A DNA stretch of 64,000 bases. It comes from F23-B02 sp963632825. GTDB lineage: Bacteria > Bacillota > Clostridia > Oscillospirales > Oscillospiraceae. Positions 33,267-41,012 of the stretch are shown in pieces. The DNA lies in the NCBI GenBank assembly GCA_963632825.1, contig CAVGWF010000077.1, forward strand, positions 1 to 64,000. The letters are read 5' to 3'. The position numbers and the translations under genes are program-made. Below the pieces are notes generated by a model, which saw nothing but the letters and a program-made list of their open reading frames with translations, searched no databases and had not been told where the DNA came from. Each line of letters starts with the position of its first letter. Positions within the stretch are counted from its first letter, which is position 1.

Positions 33267-34523
33267 TTAATCAAGCAGCACTGCGGCAGCTGTGCCGATA
33301 AGACTCATGTTTTCAAAGTTTACAAATTCATAGCTCCTGCCCATGATCTCTCCGGCATATATATCCATGAATTTCTCAAGCTCCGGACGCAGGAGGCGGC
33401 TTGCCGAAAACAGCGAGCCGTCAACACCGATGCATACCGGTCTGCCGGTGCCGGCACCGGTGAGCTCAAGTATCGCACACAGCTTGCAGGCTATGCAGCG
33501 TGCGGCACGCTCGAACATTTCGTTTATTATGTAAACCAAATTAACTCTGTCCTCGCTGTTGAAGCCCTTGGGAAATCGTCCGCTGCCCCATTTATCTATT
33601 GTAGGCGTTGCGACCTCGGTCATTTTTTCGATGATAGCCGCGGCATTTTCCGAAAACAGCCCCTCGCGTGCAGCCTGCTTGAGCGTGTACATGCAGACCT
33701 GTCCGAGATAGCGTCCGGAAATGAGCTTTTCGGCGGTGTACTCGCCGGTATCGGGGAGATCCGCGTCCATTGCGAGATCGCAGTCGCCGCGCGGGAAGCC
33801 GTCAAATGCGCCGCTTTCGAGGGTGACGAGCATTTTGCCGCTCTTATCCGAGCCGAGCTTGGGGATGCTTCCGAGCTCAAGCTCGCAGCAGGTGTTGCAG
33901 CCGGTTCCAGCAACGAGCCCCACGAAGCCGGAATATGTGTCCTTTGAGAGAGCCTTTGCCGCAAGCAGCGTGGCAGGGGTGTCGTTTAATACGACTATCC
34001 TTCCAACACGCACTCCCCTGCGTTCGAGCTCTGCGCGCAGAGATGCGCCGAGATACGAGCCGCGGGCTCCCTTAATATCCACCTGCTTTGTAAGCCCAAG
34101 CACCCTGCCGTCCCGTTCGGGAGTTATCCCGACCGGATACGAAAAGCAGAAGCCGATGTTTTCCGTCTCTCCCATGAGCGGCTGTACCGCATCTGCAACC
34201 TTCCCGATAAACTCGTCCCAGCTCACCGTGCCGTCGGAGCCGGGCATTGGCTGAGTGCTCTGATGCTCTATCACGGCACCGGATGCGTCAAATCCAATGA
34301 CCGCGGTGCGGAAATTCGTGCCTCCCGCGTCGATGACCACGGCCTTTTCGTTTCGCACCGGTCTTCTGCCGGACGCAAGATATGTCGGTATCATCGGCAG
34401 TGAGCTTTTGCCGCCGGCAAGTCCCGCCTTCATGCTCTCCGTAAACGCCTTTGTACAGGCGCTCAGATCCACTCTCTCGGCATCCATGCCGTGAGCCTTC
34501 ATAAACTGTGCTACTTTTATCAT
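33267..34523 (-). CDS. Hexokinase (eukaryotic-type hexokinase family)
   Basis: 418 residues, one HK domain. The phosphate-1 motif VVIDAGGTNFRTAVIGF (about 60-76), the sugar-binding FSYPVGITPERDGRVLG (about 125-141), the catalytic Asp in VLNDTPATLL, and GLVAGTGCNTC (phosphate-2) are all present. This type is unlike the short ROK glucokinases usual in Firmicutes. It phosphorylates glucose or another hexose. Start ATG 34523 is preceded by GAGGTG; an in-frame ATG 12 bases earlier lacks a site. It lies directly upstream of znuA on the same strand. Confidence 0.9.
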   Translation of the reverse strand: MIKVAQFMKAHGMDAERVDLSACTKAFTESMKAGLAGGKSSLPMIPTYLASGRRPVRNEKAVVIDAGGTNFRTAVIGFDASGAVIEHQSTQPMPGSDGTVSWDEFIGKVADAVQPLMGETENIGFCFSYPVGITPERDGRVLGLTKQVDIKGARGSYLGASLRAELERRGVRVGRIVVLNDTPATLLAAKALSKDTYSGFVGLVAGTGCNTCCELELGSIPKLGSDKSGKMLVTLESGAFDGFPRGDCDLAMDADLPDTGEYTAEKLISGRYLGQVCMYTLKQAAREGLFSENAAAIIEKMTEVATPTIDKWGSGRFPKGFNSEDRVNLVYIINEMFERAARCIACKLCAILELTGAGTGRPVCIGVDGSLFSASRLLRPELEKFMDIYAGEIMGRSYEFVNFENMSLIGTAAAVLLD

Positions 34524-34533
34524 TTTACACCTC

Positions 34534-34563
34534 AAAGACCCGGCGGAGTACCGCCGGGTCTTT
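34534..34563 (-). terminator. Hairpin between the SPFH and hexokinase genes
   Basis: AAAGACCCGGCGG (34534-34546) pairs perfectly with CCGCCGGGTCTTT (34551-34563). On the minus strand the stem is followed by TTT and, immediately, by the hexokinase ribosome site GAGGTG, so it may partially terminate. Confidence 0.75.
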
Positions 34564-34576
34564 ATAAATCCGATTA

Positions 34577-35476
34577 TTACTTCTCTGCGGGAACGCTCTT
34601 TACGGACTCTACAATGCCCTCGGCGAGACCGGCTATGCCCTGTATCTCGCTGGGTATGATTATCTTGGTCGCCTTGCCGTTTGCTGCGGCAGTGAAGGCT
34701 TCAAGAGCCTTTATCTTCAGCACGGCATCACTCGGCATGGACTCGTTTATCAGGCGAATGCCCTCTGCCGTTGCCTTCTGGACCTTGAGGATAGCCTCAG
34801 CCTCACCCTCGGCCTCAAGGATCTGCTGCTGCTTCTTGGCATCGGCGCGCAGGATGGCAGATTCCTTTTCACCCTCGGCTTCAAGGATGGCGGCGCGCTT
34901 TTCGCCTTCCGCGCGCAGAATGGCCTCGCGGCGCTCACGCTCTGCCTTCATCTGCTTTTCCATCGCCGACTGGATCTCTCTGGGCGGGAGAATGTTCTTG
35001 AGCTCAACGCGGTTTACCTTGATGCCCCACGGGTCGGTAGCTTCATCAAGAATGGTGCGCATTCTGCCGTTTATAAGATCGCGGCTGGTGAGGCACTGGT
35101 CAAGCTCCAGATCGCCGATGATGTTGCGCAGCGTTGTAGCCGAGAGGTTCTCGATAGCTACCATGGGGTGCTCTATGCCATAGGTATACAGCTTGGGGTC
35201 GGTTATCTGGAAGTAGATAACAGTGTCGATCTGCATGGTGACATTATCCTTGGTGATAACGGGCTGGGGCGGGAAATCGGCCACCTGCTCCTTGAGGGAA
35301 ATGGTCTTTGCGACCCTTTCAAAAAACGGAATCTTTACATGAATGCCGGTGCCCCATGTCGCCTGATACTTGCCCAGGCGCTCGATTATCATCACCTTGC
35401 TCTGCTGAACGATCCGGATGTTTCTTACAATGATCACTAATGCAAGAAGCACTATTACCGCAATTACATATTCCAT
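34577..35476 (-). CDS. SPFH-domain (stomatin-like) membrane protein
   Basis: 299 residues. One N-terminal membrane helix (VIAVIVLLALVIIV) is followed by an SPFH/band-7 domain (VQQSKVMIIERLGKYQATW through VKNVELKNI-like VNRVELKNILPP) and a coiled coil rich in Glu-Ala-Lys repeats (RAEGEKRAAILEAEGEKE, about 185-235). These proteins oligomerise into flotillin-like membrane rings. It follows an NfeD gene 19 bases upstream, the classic pairing. Confidence 0.92.
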   Translation of the reverse strand: MEYVIAVIVLLALVIIVRNIRIVQQSKVMIIERLGKYQATWGTGIHVKIPFFERVAKTISLKEQVADFPPQPVITKDNVTMQIDTVIYFQITDPKLYTYGIEHPMVAIENLSATTLRNIIGDLELDQCLTSRDLINGRMRTILDEATDPWGIKVNRVELKNILPPREIQSAMEKQMKAERERREAILRAEGEKRAAILEAEGEKESAILRADAKKQQQILEAEGEAEAILKVQKATAEGIRLINESMPSDAVLKIKALEAFTAAANGKATKIIIPSEIQGIAGLAEGIVESVKSVPAEK

Positions 35477-35495
35477 TTATTTTCTCCTTTATTCT

Positions 35496-35948
35496 TTATT
35501 TTACCGTTTCGAGTACCGCCACGATGAGCTTTACTCCGTCAATACGCTGAGCGGTGACAAGTGAATCCTTGGGTATTATCTCCTCGTTTGCGCTCCTTGC
35601 CGTCCATGTCTTGCCGTCAACATAAACGGCGCCGGTGCCCGCGATATTATCTATCGTCTCGGTGACTCTGCACTCCTTGCCGATAACTATGTCGGCATTG
35701 GTCGGCTCGACCTTATTGTTGACATATTTCTTCACCAGCGGTCTTGTGTAATACAATGTCACCGCCGAAACAGCGAGAAACGCGAGCACCTGCGCCCAAG
35801 CCGGAGCGCCGAACATTGCGCACAGCAGCGCCGCCAGAGCGCCTATGGCAAACCAGATGCATACAAGCCCCACCGTTACAGCCTCGACAACGATAAACAG
35901 CACCATGGCAGCAAGCCACAGCGTGGTCATCGTAAATTCAAATGTCAT
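35496..35948 (-). CDS. NfeD family protein
   Basis: 150 residues, the short NfeD form: two or three membrane helices (TLWLAAMVLFIVVEAVTVG, IWFAIGALAALLCAMF, VLAFLAVSAVTLYYTRP) and a C-terminal OB-fold domain (IGKECRVTETIDNI, GAVYVDGKTWTARS). It is the usual partner of the SPFH protein encoded downstream. ATG at 35948 is eight bases from GGAGG. First gene of the operon, with its own promoter. Confidence 0.9.
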   Translation of the reverse strand: MTFEFTMTTLWLAAMVLFIVVEAVTVGLVCIWFAIGALAALLCAMFGAPAWAQVLAFLAVSAVTLYYTRPLVKKYVNNKVEPTNADIVIGKECRVTETIDNIAGTGAVYVDGKTWTARSANEEIIPKDSLVTAQRIDGVKLIVAVLETVK

Positions 35949-35988
35949 TGCCTTCACCTCCGTTTGTTTTTATTATTGTTTTTATTAT

Positions 35989-36017
35989 ATTGTATAACAT
36001 TTATCATATTTAATCAA
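35989..36017 (-). promoter_or_regulatory. Promoter of the NfeD-SPFH operon
   Basis: Minus strand TTGATT (36017-36012), 17-base spacer, TACAAT (35994-35989). The sequence around it is very A/T-rich. Confidence 0.7.
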
Positions 36018-36085
36018 TAGCAAACCGTGCGTTTTCTATACCGTGGAGATTATTGCCTTCCGCATTTGATTTAGATCATTACCAC

Positions 36086-36114
36086 TTTACATTTGTGATG
36101 TGTTGATGTAATAT
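36086..36114 (+). promoter_or_regulatory. Promoter of the yerC-methyltransferase-hslO operon
   Basis: TTTACA (36086-36091) and TAATAT (36109-36114), spacer 17, about 45 bases before the yerC-like start codon. Confidence 0.7.
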
Positions 36115-36160
36115 AGAAGCATGAATGTGTTTTCTGATGACCGCAAGGAGGTTGTTATTT

Positions 36161-36460
36161 ATGAATAAGCTTAACAGAAAGCCCCGTAATCAGGATATGT
36201 ACAAGGCGATACTTACGCTTAAGACCGTTGAGGAATGTATGGATTTCTTTGATGATCTGTGCACCGTTACCGAGATACAGGCTATGGAGCAGCGCTATCA
36301 GGTAGCCGTCTGCCTTTCAAAGGGCATGATATACAATGACATTCTCGCCGAGACCGGCGCTTCGAGTGCTACGATAAGCCGCGTTAACCGCTCCCTGCAG
36401 TACGGTAAGGACGGATACGAGATGGTGTTCGGCCGTCTGGAGCAGCAGGCAGGGAACTGA
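36161..36460 (+). CDS. YerC/YecD family TrpR-related regulator
   Basis: 99 residues, all-helical. TVEECMDFFDDLCTVTEI is followed by RYQVAVCLSKGMIYNDILAE and a helix-turn-helix GASSATISRVNRSLQYG, the layout of the TrpR-like YerC family. It probably binds DNA as a dimer; the ligand is unknown. AAGGAGG lies nine bases before the ATG. The stop codon overlaps the start of the methyltransferase gene by one base (TGATG). Confidence 0.9.
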   Translation: MNKLNRKPRNQDMYKAILTLKTVEECMDFFDDLCTVTEIQAMEQRYQVAVCLSKGMIYNDILAETGASSATISRVNRSLQYGKDGYEMVFGRLEQQAGN

Positions 36461-37197
36461 TGAATACATCCTACGGTCCCCTGTCGGCTTGGTATGACAA
36501 GCTCACCGGCGATATACCCTACGGTGAATTTGCGGACTTTTACGAAAAGTGCTTTGCGGCAGACGGGGGCGAGTTCGGAACACTGCTCGACCTGTGCTGC
36601 GGCACCGGAACACTTACCGCTCTGATGGCGCAGAGGGGATACGAGCTCATAGCGGTCGATGCCTCGCCTGATATGCTCATGCAGGCATCCGGCAAGGCGC
36701 CGGCGGACGGGATACAGCCGCTTTACCTGTGTCAGGACGCCGCCGGGCTTGATCTGTACGGCACGGTGGATGCCGCCTACTGCTCGCTTGACGGGATAAA
36801 TTATATTTCTCCGAAAAAGCTCGGCAGAGTTTTTGAAAGGCTGCACCTTTTTGTGCGCCCGTACGGGCTTCTGATCTTCGACATCAAAACGCCCGAATGT
36901 CTGCGGAGCCTCGACGGCGAGATATTTGTCGACGAAACGGATGATGTACTGTGCCTGTGGCGCGCGGATTTTGACGAGGACGAGCGGTGCATATGCTATG
37001 GCATGGATATTTTCTCCCGCTGCGGCAGACTGTGGCGGCGGGATGAGGAGGAGCACATCGAATATGCCCACGAGCCCGATATGCTCAAGGCGCTCCTTGA
37101 GCGCTCCGGCTTTGAGAGCGTCGAGCTTCACGCCCGGTGTCCGCAGTCAGACAGCGGAAGGATGTTCATAACGGCTAAGAACACGAGCATATATTGA
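36460..37197 (+). CDS. Class I SAM-dependent methyltransferase
   Basis: 245 residues. Motif I LLDLCCGTGTLTALMAQ (about 46-62) and the acidic LIAVDASPDML (about 70-80) bind S-adenosylmethionine; DAAYCSLDGINYI is the post-II region. The substrate is unknown. Its start overlaps the yerC-like stop, and hslO follows 9 bases after its end. Confidence 0.85.
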   Translation: MNTSYGPLSAWYDKLTGDIPYGEFADFYEKCFAADGGEFGTLLDLCCGTGTLTALMAQRGYELIAVDASPDMLMQASGKAPADGIQPLYLCQDAAGLDLYGTVDAAYCSLDGINYISPKKLGRVFERLHLFVRPYGLLIFDIKTPECLRSLDGEIFVDETDDVLCLWRADFDEDERCICYGMDIFSRCGRLWRRDEEEHIEYAHEPDMLKALLERSGFESVELHARCPQSDSGRMFITAKNTSIY

Positions 37198-37206
37198 GGT
37201 AATACA

Positions 37207-38088
37207 ATGGACAGAATATTGAGATCAACAGCCGGAAACGGCTTTGTAAAAATGTCAGCTATAAGCGCAAGAGAAACGGTTGAACGCGCAAAGACCATTC
37301 ACAACTGCACTCCCACCACTGCGGCGGCCTTGGGACGCACGCTGTGCGCCGCGTCCATGCTCGGCAACATGATGAAGGAGGATAACGGCAGCCTTACCGT
37401 CCGCATAAACGGCGGCGGTCCTATCGGCAGCATAGTTGCCGTTTCCGACAGTGCGGGCTTCGTGCGCGGCTATGTCACCGACCCCACGGTCGATCTGCCG
37501 CTGAGGTCGGACGGCAAGCTCGATGTCGGCGGTGCCGTCGGCAGAAACGGCTTCCTGACCGTCAGCCGTGATATCGGTCTGAAGGAGCCCTATATAGGCT
37601 CTACCGAGCTCGTTTCCGGTGAGATAGCCGAGGATCTGACCTCGTACATGCTTGAAAGCGAGCAGATCCCCGCAGCCTGCGGCCTCGGCGTTCTGGTGGA
37701 CACCGATATGAGCATTAAGTCCGCCGGAGGGTTTATCGTGCAGCTCATGCCCGGTGCGCCCGATGAGCTTATCGACAGGCTTGAGGAGAACATCCTCATG
37801 ATGGACGCACTGACCACCATTCTTGCCGAGGATGGGCTCGAGGCTGTGTTCGATCAGGTGCTCAAAGGGCTTGAGCATCATATTGTCGGCACCGACGAGG
37901 TCGGATACCGCTGCTCATGCAGCCGTGAGCGCGTTGCCGAGGTGATGCTCGGTGTTGGCGCGGATGAGCTCAGGAGTATGGCCGCCGAGGGCAAGAATGT
38001 TGATGTCAGCTGCCAGTTCTGCGACACGGTATATACATTCACGCCCGACGATATATCAGAGCTTCTTGAGCAGCTAAAAAACGATTAA
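37207..38088 (+). CDS. hslO: Redox-regulated chaperonin Hsp33
   Basis: 293 residues. The N-terminal substrate-binding domain holds GRTLCAASMLGNMMK and GGGPIGSIVAVSD; the C-terminal redox switch has the four zinc cysteines as CSC in GYRCSCSRERV and C-x2-C in SCQFCDTVY. Under oxidative stress zinc is lost, disulfides form and the protein becomes an active holdase. An AGGTAAT-like ribosome site precedes the ATG. Last gene of the operon, just upstream of the tRNA promoter. Confidence 0.94.
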   Translation: MDRILRSTAGNGFVKMSAISARETVERAKTIHNCTPTTAAALGRTLCAASMLGNMMKEDNGSLTVRINGGGPIGSIVAVSDSAGFVRGYVTDPTVDLPLRSDGKLDVGGAVGRNGFLTVSRDIGLKEPYIGSTELVSGEIAEDLTSYMLESEQIPAACGLGVLVDTDMSIKSAGGFIVQLMPGAPDELIDRLEENILMMDALTTILAEDGLEAVFDQVLKGLEHHIVGTDEVGYRCSCSRERVAEVMLGVGADELRSMAAEGKNVDVSCQFCDTVYTFTPDDISELLEQLKND

Positions 38089-38105
38089 AAACTTCAAAAT
38101 TGTTA

Positions 38106-38134
38106 TTGACATTTGAGGGAAGCTTTAGTATAAT
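38106..38134 (+). promoter_or_regulatory. Promoter of the tRNA operon
   Basis: Perfect consensus TTGACA (38106-38111) and TATAAT (38129-38134) with 17-base spacing, 17 bases before the first tRNA. Confidence 0.92.
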
Positions 38135-38151
38135 GAACAAGCCGCTGATGA

Positions 38152-38228
38152 GGGAGCATAGCTCAGCTGGTTAGAGCACCTGCCTTACAAGCAGGGGGTC
38201 ACTGGTTCGAGTCCAGTTGTTCCCACCA
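38152..38228 (+). tRNA. tRNA-Val (anticodon TAC)
   Basis: Acceptor arms GGGAGCA and TGTTCCC (one G-U pair) enclose D, anticodon (CCTGC CTTACAA GCAGG) and T arms (GGTTCGAGTCC). CCA is encoded at 38226-38228. First tRNA of the operon. Confidence 0.95.
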
Positions 38229-38242
38229 TTTTATCAGCACAT

Positions 38243-38318
<76 letters not shown>

Positions 38319-38321
38319 TTT

Positions 38322-38397
38322 GCGGGCATAGCTCATCCGGTAGAGCGCCACCTTGCCAAGGTGGAGGTAGCGAGTTCGAGTCTCGTTGCCCGCTCCA
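38322..38397 (+). tRNA. tRNA-Gly (anticodon GCC)
   Basis: Acceptor GCGGGCA pairs with TGCCCGC; anticodon stem CCACC/GGTGG with loop TTGCCAA; T loop GTTCGAGTC; CCA encoded. Confidence 0.95.
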
Positions 38398-38405
38398 AAA
38401 AATGC

Positions 38406-38436
38406 GTTTGCAGGCTTCGCTTTAAAGCCTGCAAAC
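38406..38436. repeat. 12-bp hairpin between tRNA-Gly and tRNA-Cys
   Basis: GTTTGCAGGCTT (38406-38417) pairs perfectly with AAGCCTGCAAAC (38425-38436), loop seven bases. No T run follows on the plus strand; on the minus strand six T residues follow after three bases. It may guide processing of the precursor or stop antisense transcripts. Confidence 0.75.
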
Positions 38437-38442
38437 TAATAT

Positions 38443-38517
38443 GGCGTCATAGCCAAGTGGTAAGGCAGCGGACTGCAAATCCGCGATTCCCCGGTTCAAA
38501 TCCGGGTGACGCCTCCA
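38443..38517 (+). tRNA. tRNA-Cys (anticodon GCA)
   Basis: Acceptor GGCGTCA pairs with TGACGCC; anticodon loop CTGCAAA; discriminator base T as usual for Cys; CCA encoded. Confidence 0.95.
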
Positions 38518-38519
38518 TA

Positions 38520-38546
38520 AACCCGACTGTCGGCAGTCGGGTTTTT
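38520..38546 (+). terminator. Terminator of the tRNA operon
   Basis: AACCCGACTG (38520-38529) and CAGTCGGGTT (38534-38543), 4-base loop, then T5. Confidence 0.92.
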
Positions 38547-38582
38547 CTTATATTCTGCTGTACCCTCTGCCCTACCCTCATC

Positions 38583-38795
38583 TCGGCAAACCCTTCGTTT
38601 ACCTTTCCGGAAAGCTGCGGCGGCGTACACATTGAAAGGTACTGCGAAACGATACGGCATATTGCCGAGATAAACGGATGCAGGGTCATTGACCTTTATA
38701 AATACCGCACGCCTTACGATTCCATCGACGGCTCTCATCCGAACAGCTCCGGAATGAACACGCTTGCATCCCTTATGGTAAAAGAGATGATATGA
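38583..38795 (+). pseudogene. 3' remnant of an SGNH/GDSL hydrolase gene
   Basis: About 70 codons remain. FTFPESCGGVHIERYCETI and CRVIDLYKYRTPYDSIDG, then SHPNSSGMNTLASLMVKEMI, match the end of SGNH hydrolases: the last catalytic block is D-G-x-H-P-N. The frame upstream runs into the tRNA-Cys gene and its terminator, and no start codon, signal peptide or GDS block exists. The gene was therefore truncated, most likely when something inserted at or recombined beside the tRNA cluster. A terminator still follows the stop codon. Confidence 0.75.
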
Positions 38796-38819
38796 CCCCC
38801 GACCATGGTCGGGGGTATT
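38795..38819 (+). terminator. Terminator of the broken SGNH hydrolase gene
   Basis: ACCCCCGACCA and TGGTCGGGGGT form a perfect palindrome (38795-38816) overlapping the stop codon, followed by ATTTT. Confidence 0.8.
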
Positions 38820-38825
38820 TTCATA

Positions 38826-38860
38826 TAAAAATGGGTGCGGCGTGGGAGATGCCGCACCCA
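38826..38860 (-). terminator. Terminator of the oleate hydratase gene
   Basis: TGGGTGCGGC (38832-38841) pairs with GCCGCACCCA (38851-38860); on the minus strand the stem runs into a T run. Confidence 0.82.
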
Positions 38861-38905
38861 AAGCCTCCGCTTTTTTGAGAAAAACCGGTGGCAACACTGA
38901 TGAAA

Positions 38906-40681
38906 TTATACTATATCGTACTTCTTGAGCAGGTCTGCGACGACATTGTTCGTAAGAGGCTCCTTGAGCAGTCCGAGGATGGGCATGATGGTCGGCAGCA
39001 GGAACTCAGCCGGCTTCTTGCCGTCGAGGAGCTTGCTCGTTGCGTACAGCAGGTCGCGTACATCGTAAACGGAGCCCCAGACCTCGGGAACGCCGCGGTC
39101 AACATTGCACAGCGTGTAGACTGCTTCCATGCCGGTACGGATGGAGTACTCGGTGGTGAAAACGGTGTCACGCGGGGTGTCGGCAAACTGACCGACGAAC
39201 GCGAGGTTTACGGAGCCGTCGGGAACTACCTTGGGACGGTCGCCCTCTGCTCTGGGCATGAAGAAGGTGGTTACATAAGGCATCATGCACGGAGTGGTAT
39301 TGCACTCGTTGGCGGCAAGATCCATGATCTGATCCTCGGGGATACCGATGTGGTACAGCCACTCTGCGGCAAGCTCGATGCCGGTGCACTGGTACATGGG
39401 CTTTTTGATGAAGTCGCCCTCGTCGTCCCAGCAGTTAAGACCGTAAACCCAGATCAGGCAGTGGTCGGCGGGCTGCTCCTGGAACTGACCCTGACGGTTG
39501 ATGGTCCAGCTCACGAGCCAGCTCGAGTCGCGGCAGGTCACGATGCCGCCGGTGACGACCTTGCCGGACAGAGGATCGCGCTTGCAGATCTTCCGGATAG
39601 CGTCGAGGATCTGCTTGTTTGCGGTATCGACGGTCCAGGACTCCCAGGAGGTCTCCTTGATGCCGGCGAAGAACTTCTCGGGACGGCCGAAGGCCGGATC
39701 CTGAGCCGCGATCTTCTTCCACATTTCGATGGAGGGACCCTCGCCGTTTTTGACGGTGACGACGGGAGCATGGGTGTTGTCGCCGTATGCCGAAGCATCG
39801 CCCTGGCAGCCGTTGGTGCAGATAACGAGATCGTTCTCGGTGAGGTCGATGACTTTCTCAACGCCGCCCTGAGTGTACTCTATCTTCTTTGCGACCTTCT
39901 TCTCGGGGGTGCAGTCGCAGACGATGTTGGTAACGGTCGTATCATAGAGGATCCTGCCGCCGTGGTCGGTTATGTACTTGCACATGGGCAGGATCATGGA
40001 CTCATACTGGTTGTAACGGGTGAAACGCAGTGCGCTCAGATCGGGCAGACCGTCGATGTGATGGATGTAGCGCTGCAGATACAGCTTCATCTCGAGTGCG
40101 GAGTGCCATTTCTCGAATGCAAACATCGTCTGCCAGTAGGTCCAGAAGTTAGTTGCATAGAACTCATCGTCGAACACATCGTCGATCTTCTTGTCCTCAA
40201 GGGACTTGTTGGTGGACATGAACAGCTTCAGGAGCTGAGTTGCGGCGCCGGGGGTAAGGCCGTACTTTCTGTCGGTGTGCGCGTCCTGGCCCTGCTTTTC
40301 GGTAACACGGCACAGGGAGAAGTTCGGGTCTTCCTTGTTCAGATGATAGTACTCGGAGAAAACGGTCTCACCGGGGTTTACGATGGATGGGATGGATTTG
40401 AACAGATCCCACATACACTCGAAGTGGTTATCCATCTCACGGCCGCCGCGCATTATGAAGCCCTTGGTTGCATCGTAAATGCCGTCGCAGGAGCCGCCCG
40501 CCAGAGGCAGGTGCTCAAACAGTGTAATATGCTCGCCCGGCATCTGAGCGTCACGGATGAGGAAGCAGGCTGCCGCAAGACCTGCAAGACCGGTGCCTAC
40601 TATGTAGGCGGATTTTTCGTCTATCCCTTCGGGCTTCTTTGGGGTGGCAAAAGCTTCATAGTTACCGCTGCTGTAATACAT
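38906..40681 (-). CDS. ohyA: Oleate hydratase (FAD-dependent)
   Basis: 591 residues, the usual family length. The dinucleotide fold is AYIVGTGLAGLAAACFL (25-41), followed by FEHLPLAGGSCDG and RGGREMDNHFECMWDL, both family signatures, and NTTPCMMPYVTTFFMPR near residue 490. The enzyme adds water to the 9-10 double bond of unsaturated fatty acids, giving 10-hydroxystearate from oleate, and works best with reduced FAD. ATG at 40681 follows AGGAGG. Lies 59 bases downstream of a ferredoxin gene on the same strand, a possible electron source for its flavin. Confidence 0.95.
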   Translation of the reverse strand: MYYSSGNYEAFATPKKPEGIDEKSAYIVGTGLAGLAAACFLIRDAQMPGEHITLFEHLPLAGGSCDGIYDATKGFIMRGGREMDNHFECMWDLFKSIPSIVNPGETVFSEYYHLNKEDPNFSLCRVTEKQGQDAHTDRKYGLTPGAATQLLKLFMSTNKSLEDKKIDDVFDDEFYATNFWTYWQTMFAFEKWHSALEMKLYLQRYIHHIDGLPDLSALRFTRYNQYESMILPMCKYITDHGGRILYDTTVTNIVCDCTPEKKVAKKIEYTQGGVEKVIDLTENDLVICTNGCQGDASAYGDNTHAPVVTVKNGEGPSIEMWKKIAAQDPAFGRPEKFFAGIKETSWESWTVDTANKQILDAIRKICKRDPLSGKVVTGGIVTCRDSSWLVSWTINRQGQFQEQPADHCLIWVYGLNCWDDEGDFIKKPMYQCTGIELAAEWLYHIGIPEDQIMDLAANECNTTPCMMPYVTTFFMPRAEGDRPKVVPDGSVNLAFVGQFADTPRDTVFTTEYSIRTGMEAVYTLCNVDRGVPEVWGSVYDVRDLLYATSKLLDGKKPAEFLLPTIMPILGLLKEPLTNNVVADLLKKYDIV

Positions 40682-40739
40682 TGTGGTTCCTCCTGAATAT
40701 ATATTTTTTCTGCACATGGTGCAGTAAGGTACAGGATCC

Positions 40740-40913
40740 TCAGCGCTTTTCGATGGCTCTTATCGGGCAGGCAAGATAGCACGCTCCGCAATGAACGCAC
40801 CTTTCCTGCTCAATCCTGAGCGGCTTTCTGCCCGCGTCGATGCAGTTTACGGGGCACCTTGAATGGCATCCGCCGCAGCCGGCGCATCTTTCGCTGACGA
40901 AATAGGTTTCCAC
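40740..40913 (-). CDS. 2[4Fe-4S] ferredoxin
   Basis: 57 residues, too short for a simple ORF cutoff. Two cluster motifs are complete: C10-x2-C13-x2-C16-x3-C20-P and C39-x2-C42-x2-C45-x3-C49-P. Translation starts at the GTG at 40913 after AAGGA. Such ferredoxins carry low-potential electrons in anaerobes. Its position directly upstream of oleate hydratase and downstream of a Crp-family regulator makes a link to flavin reduction plausible, but this is inference. Confidence 0.88.
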   Translation of the reverse strand: METYFVSERCAGCGGCHSRCPVNCIDAGRKPLRIEQERCVHCGACYLACPIRAIEKR

Positions 40914-40950
40914 AGTGTTGTCCTTCCGGTATTTTCCTCTTTTTTATGTA

Positions 40951-40980
40951 CTGCGGCGGCAGCTCCCACAGCCGCCGCAG
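40951..40980. repeat. GC-rich hairpin after the Crp-family gene
   Basis: CTGCGGCGGC and GCCGCCGCAG form a 10-bp stem with a 10-base loop between the regulator and ferredoxin genes. No T run follows on either strand, so it is not a standard terminator. Confidence 0.6.
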
Positions 40981-41012
40981 CGAAGAGGGGGAATATAAGA
41001 AACTGAGTTATC

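Noticed and set aside
33039..33947. A 302-codon frame opposite hexokinase and znuA
   Set aside because: It spans the junction of two real genes on the other strand and has no family match, signal or ribosome site.
38888..40696. A 602-codon open frame on the plus strand opposite oleate hydratase
   Set aside because: It is the mirror frame of a strongly biased, G+C-rich gene. The minus-strand protein has all oleate hydratase signatures; the plus-strand translation has none and no ribosome site.
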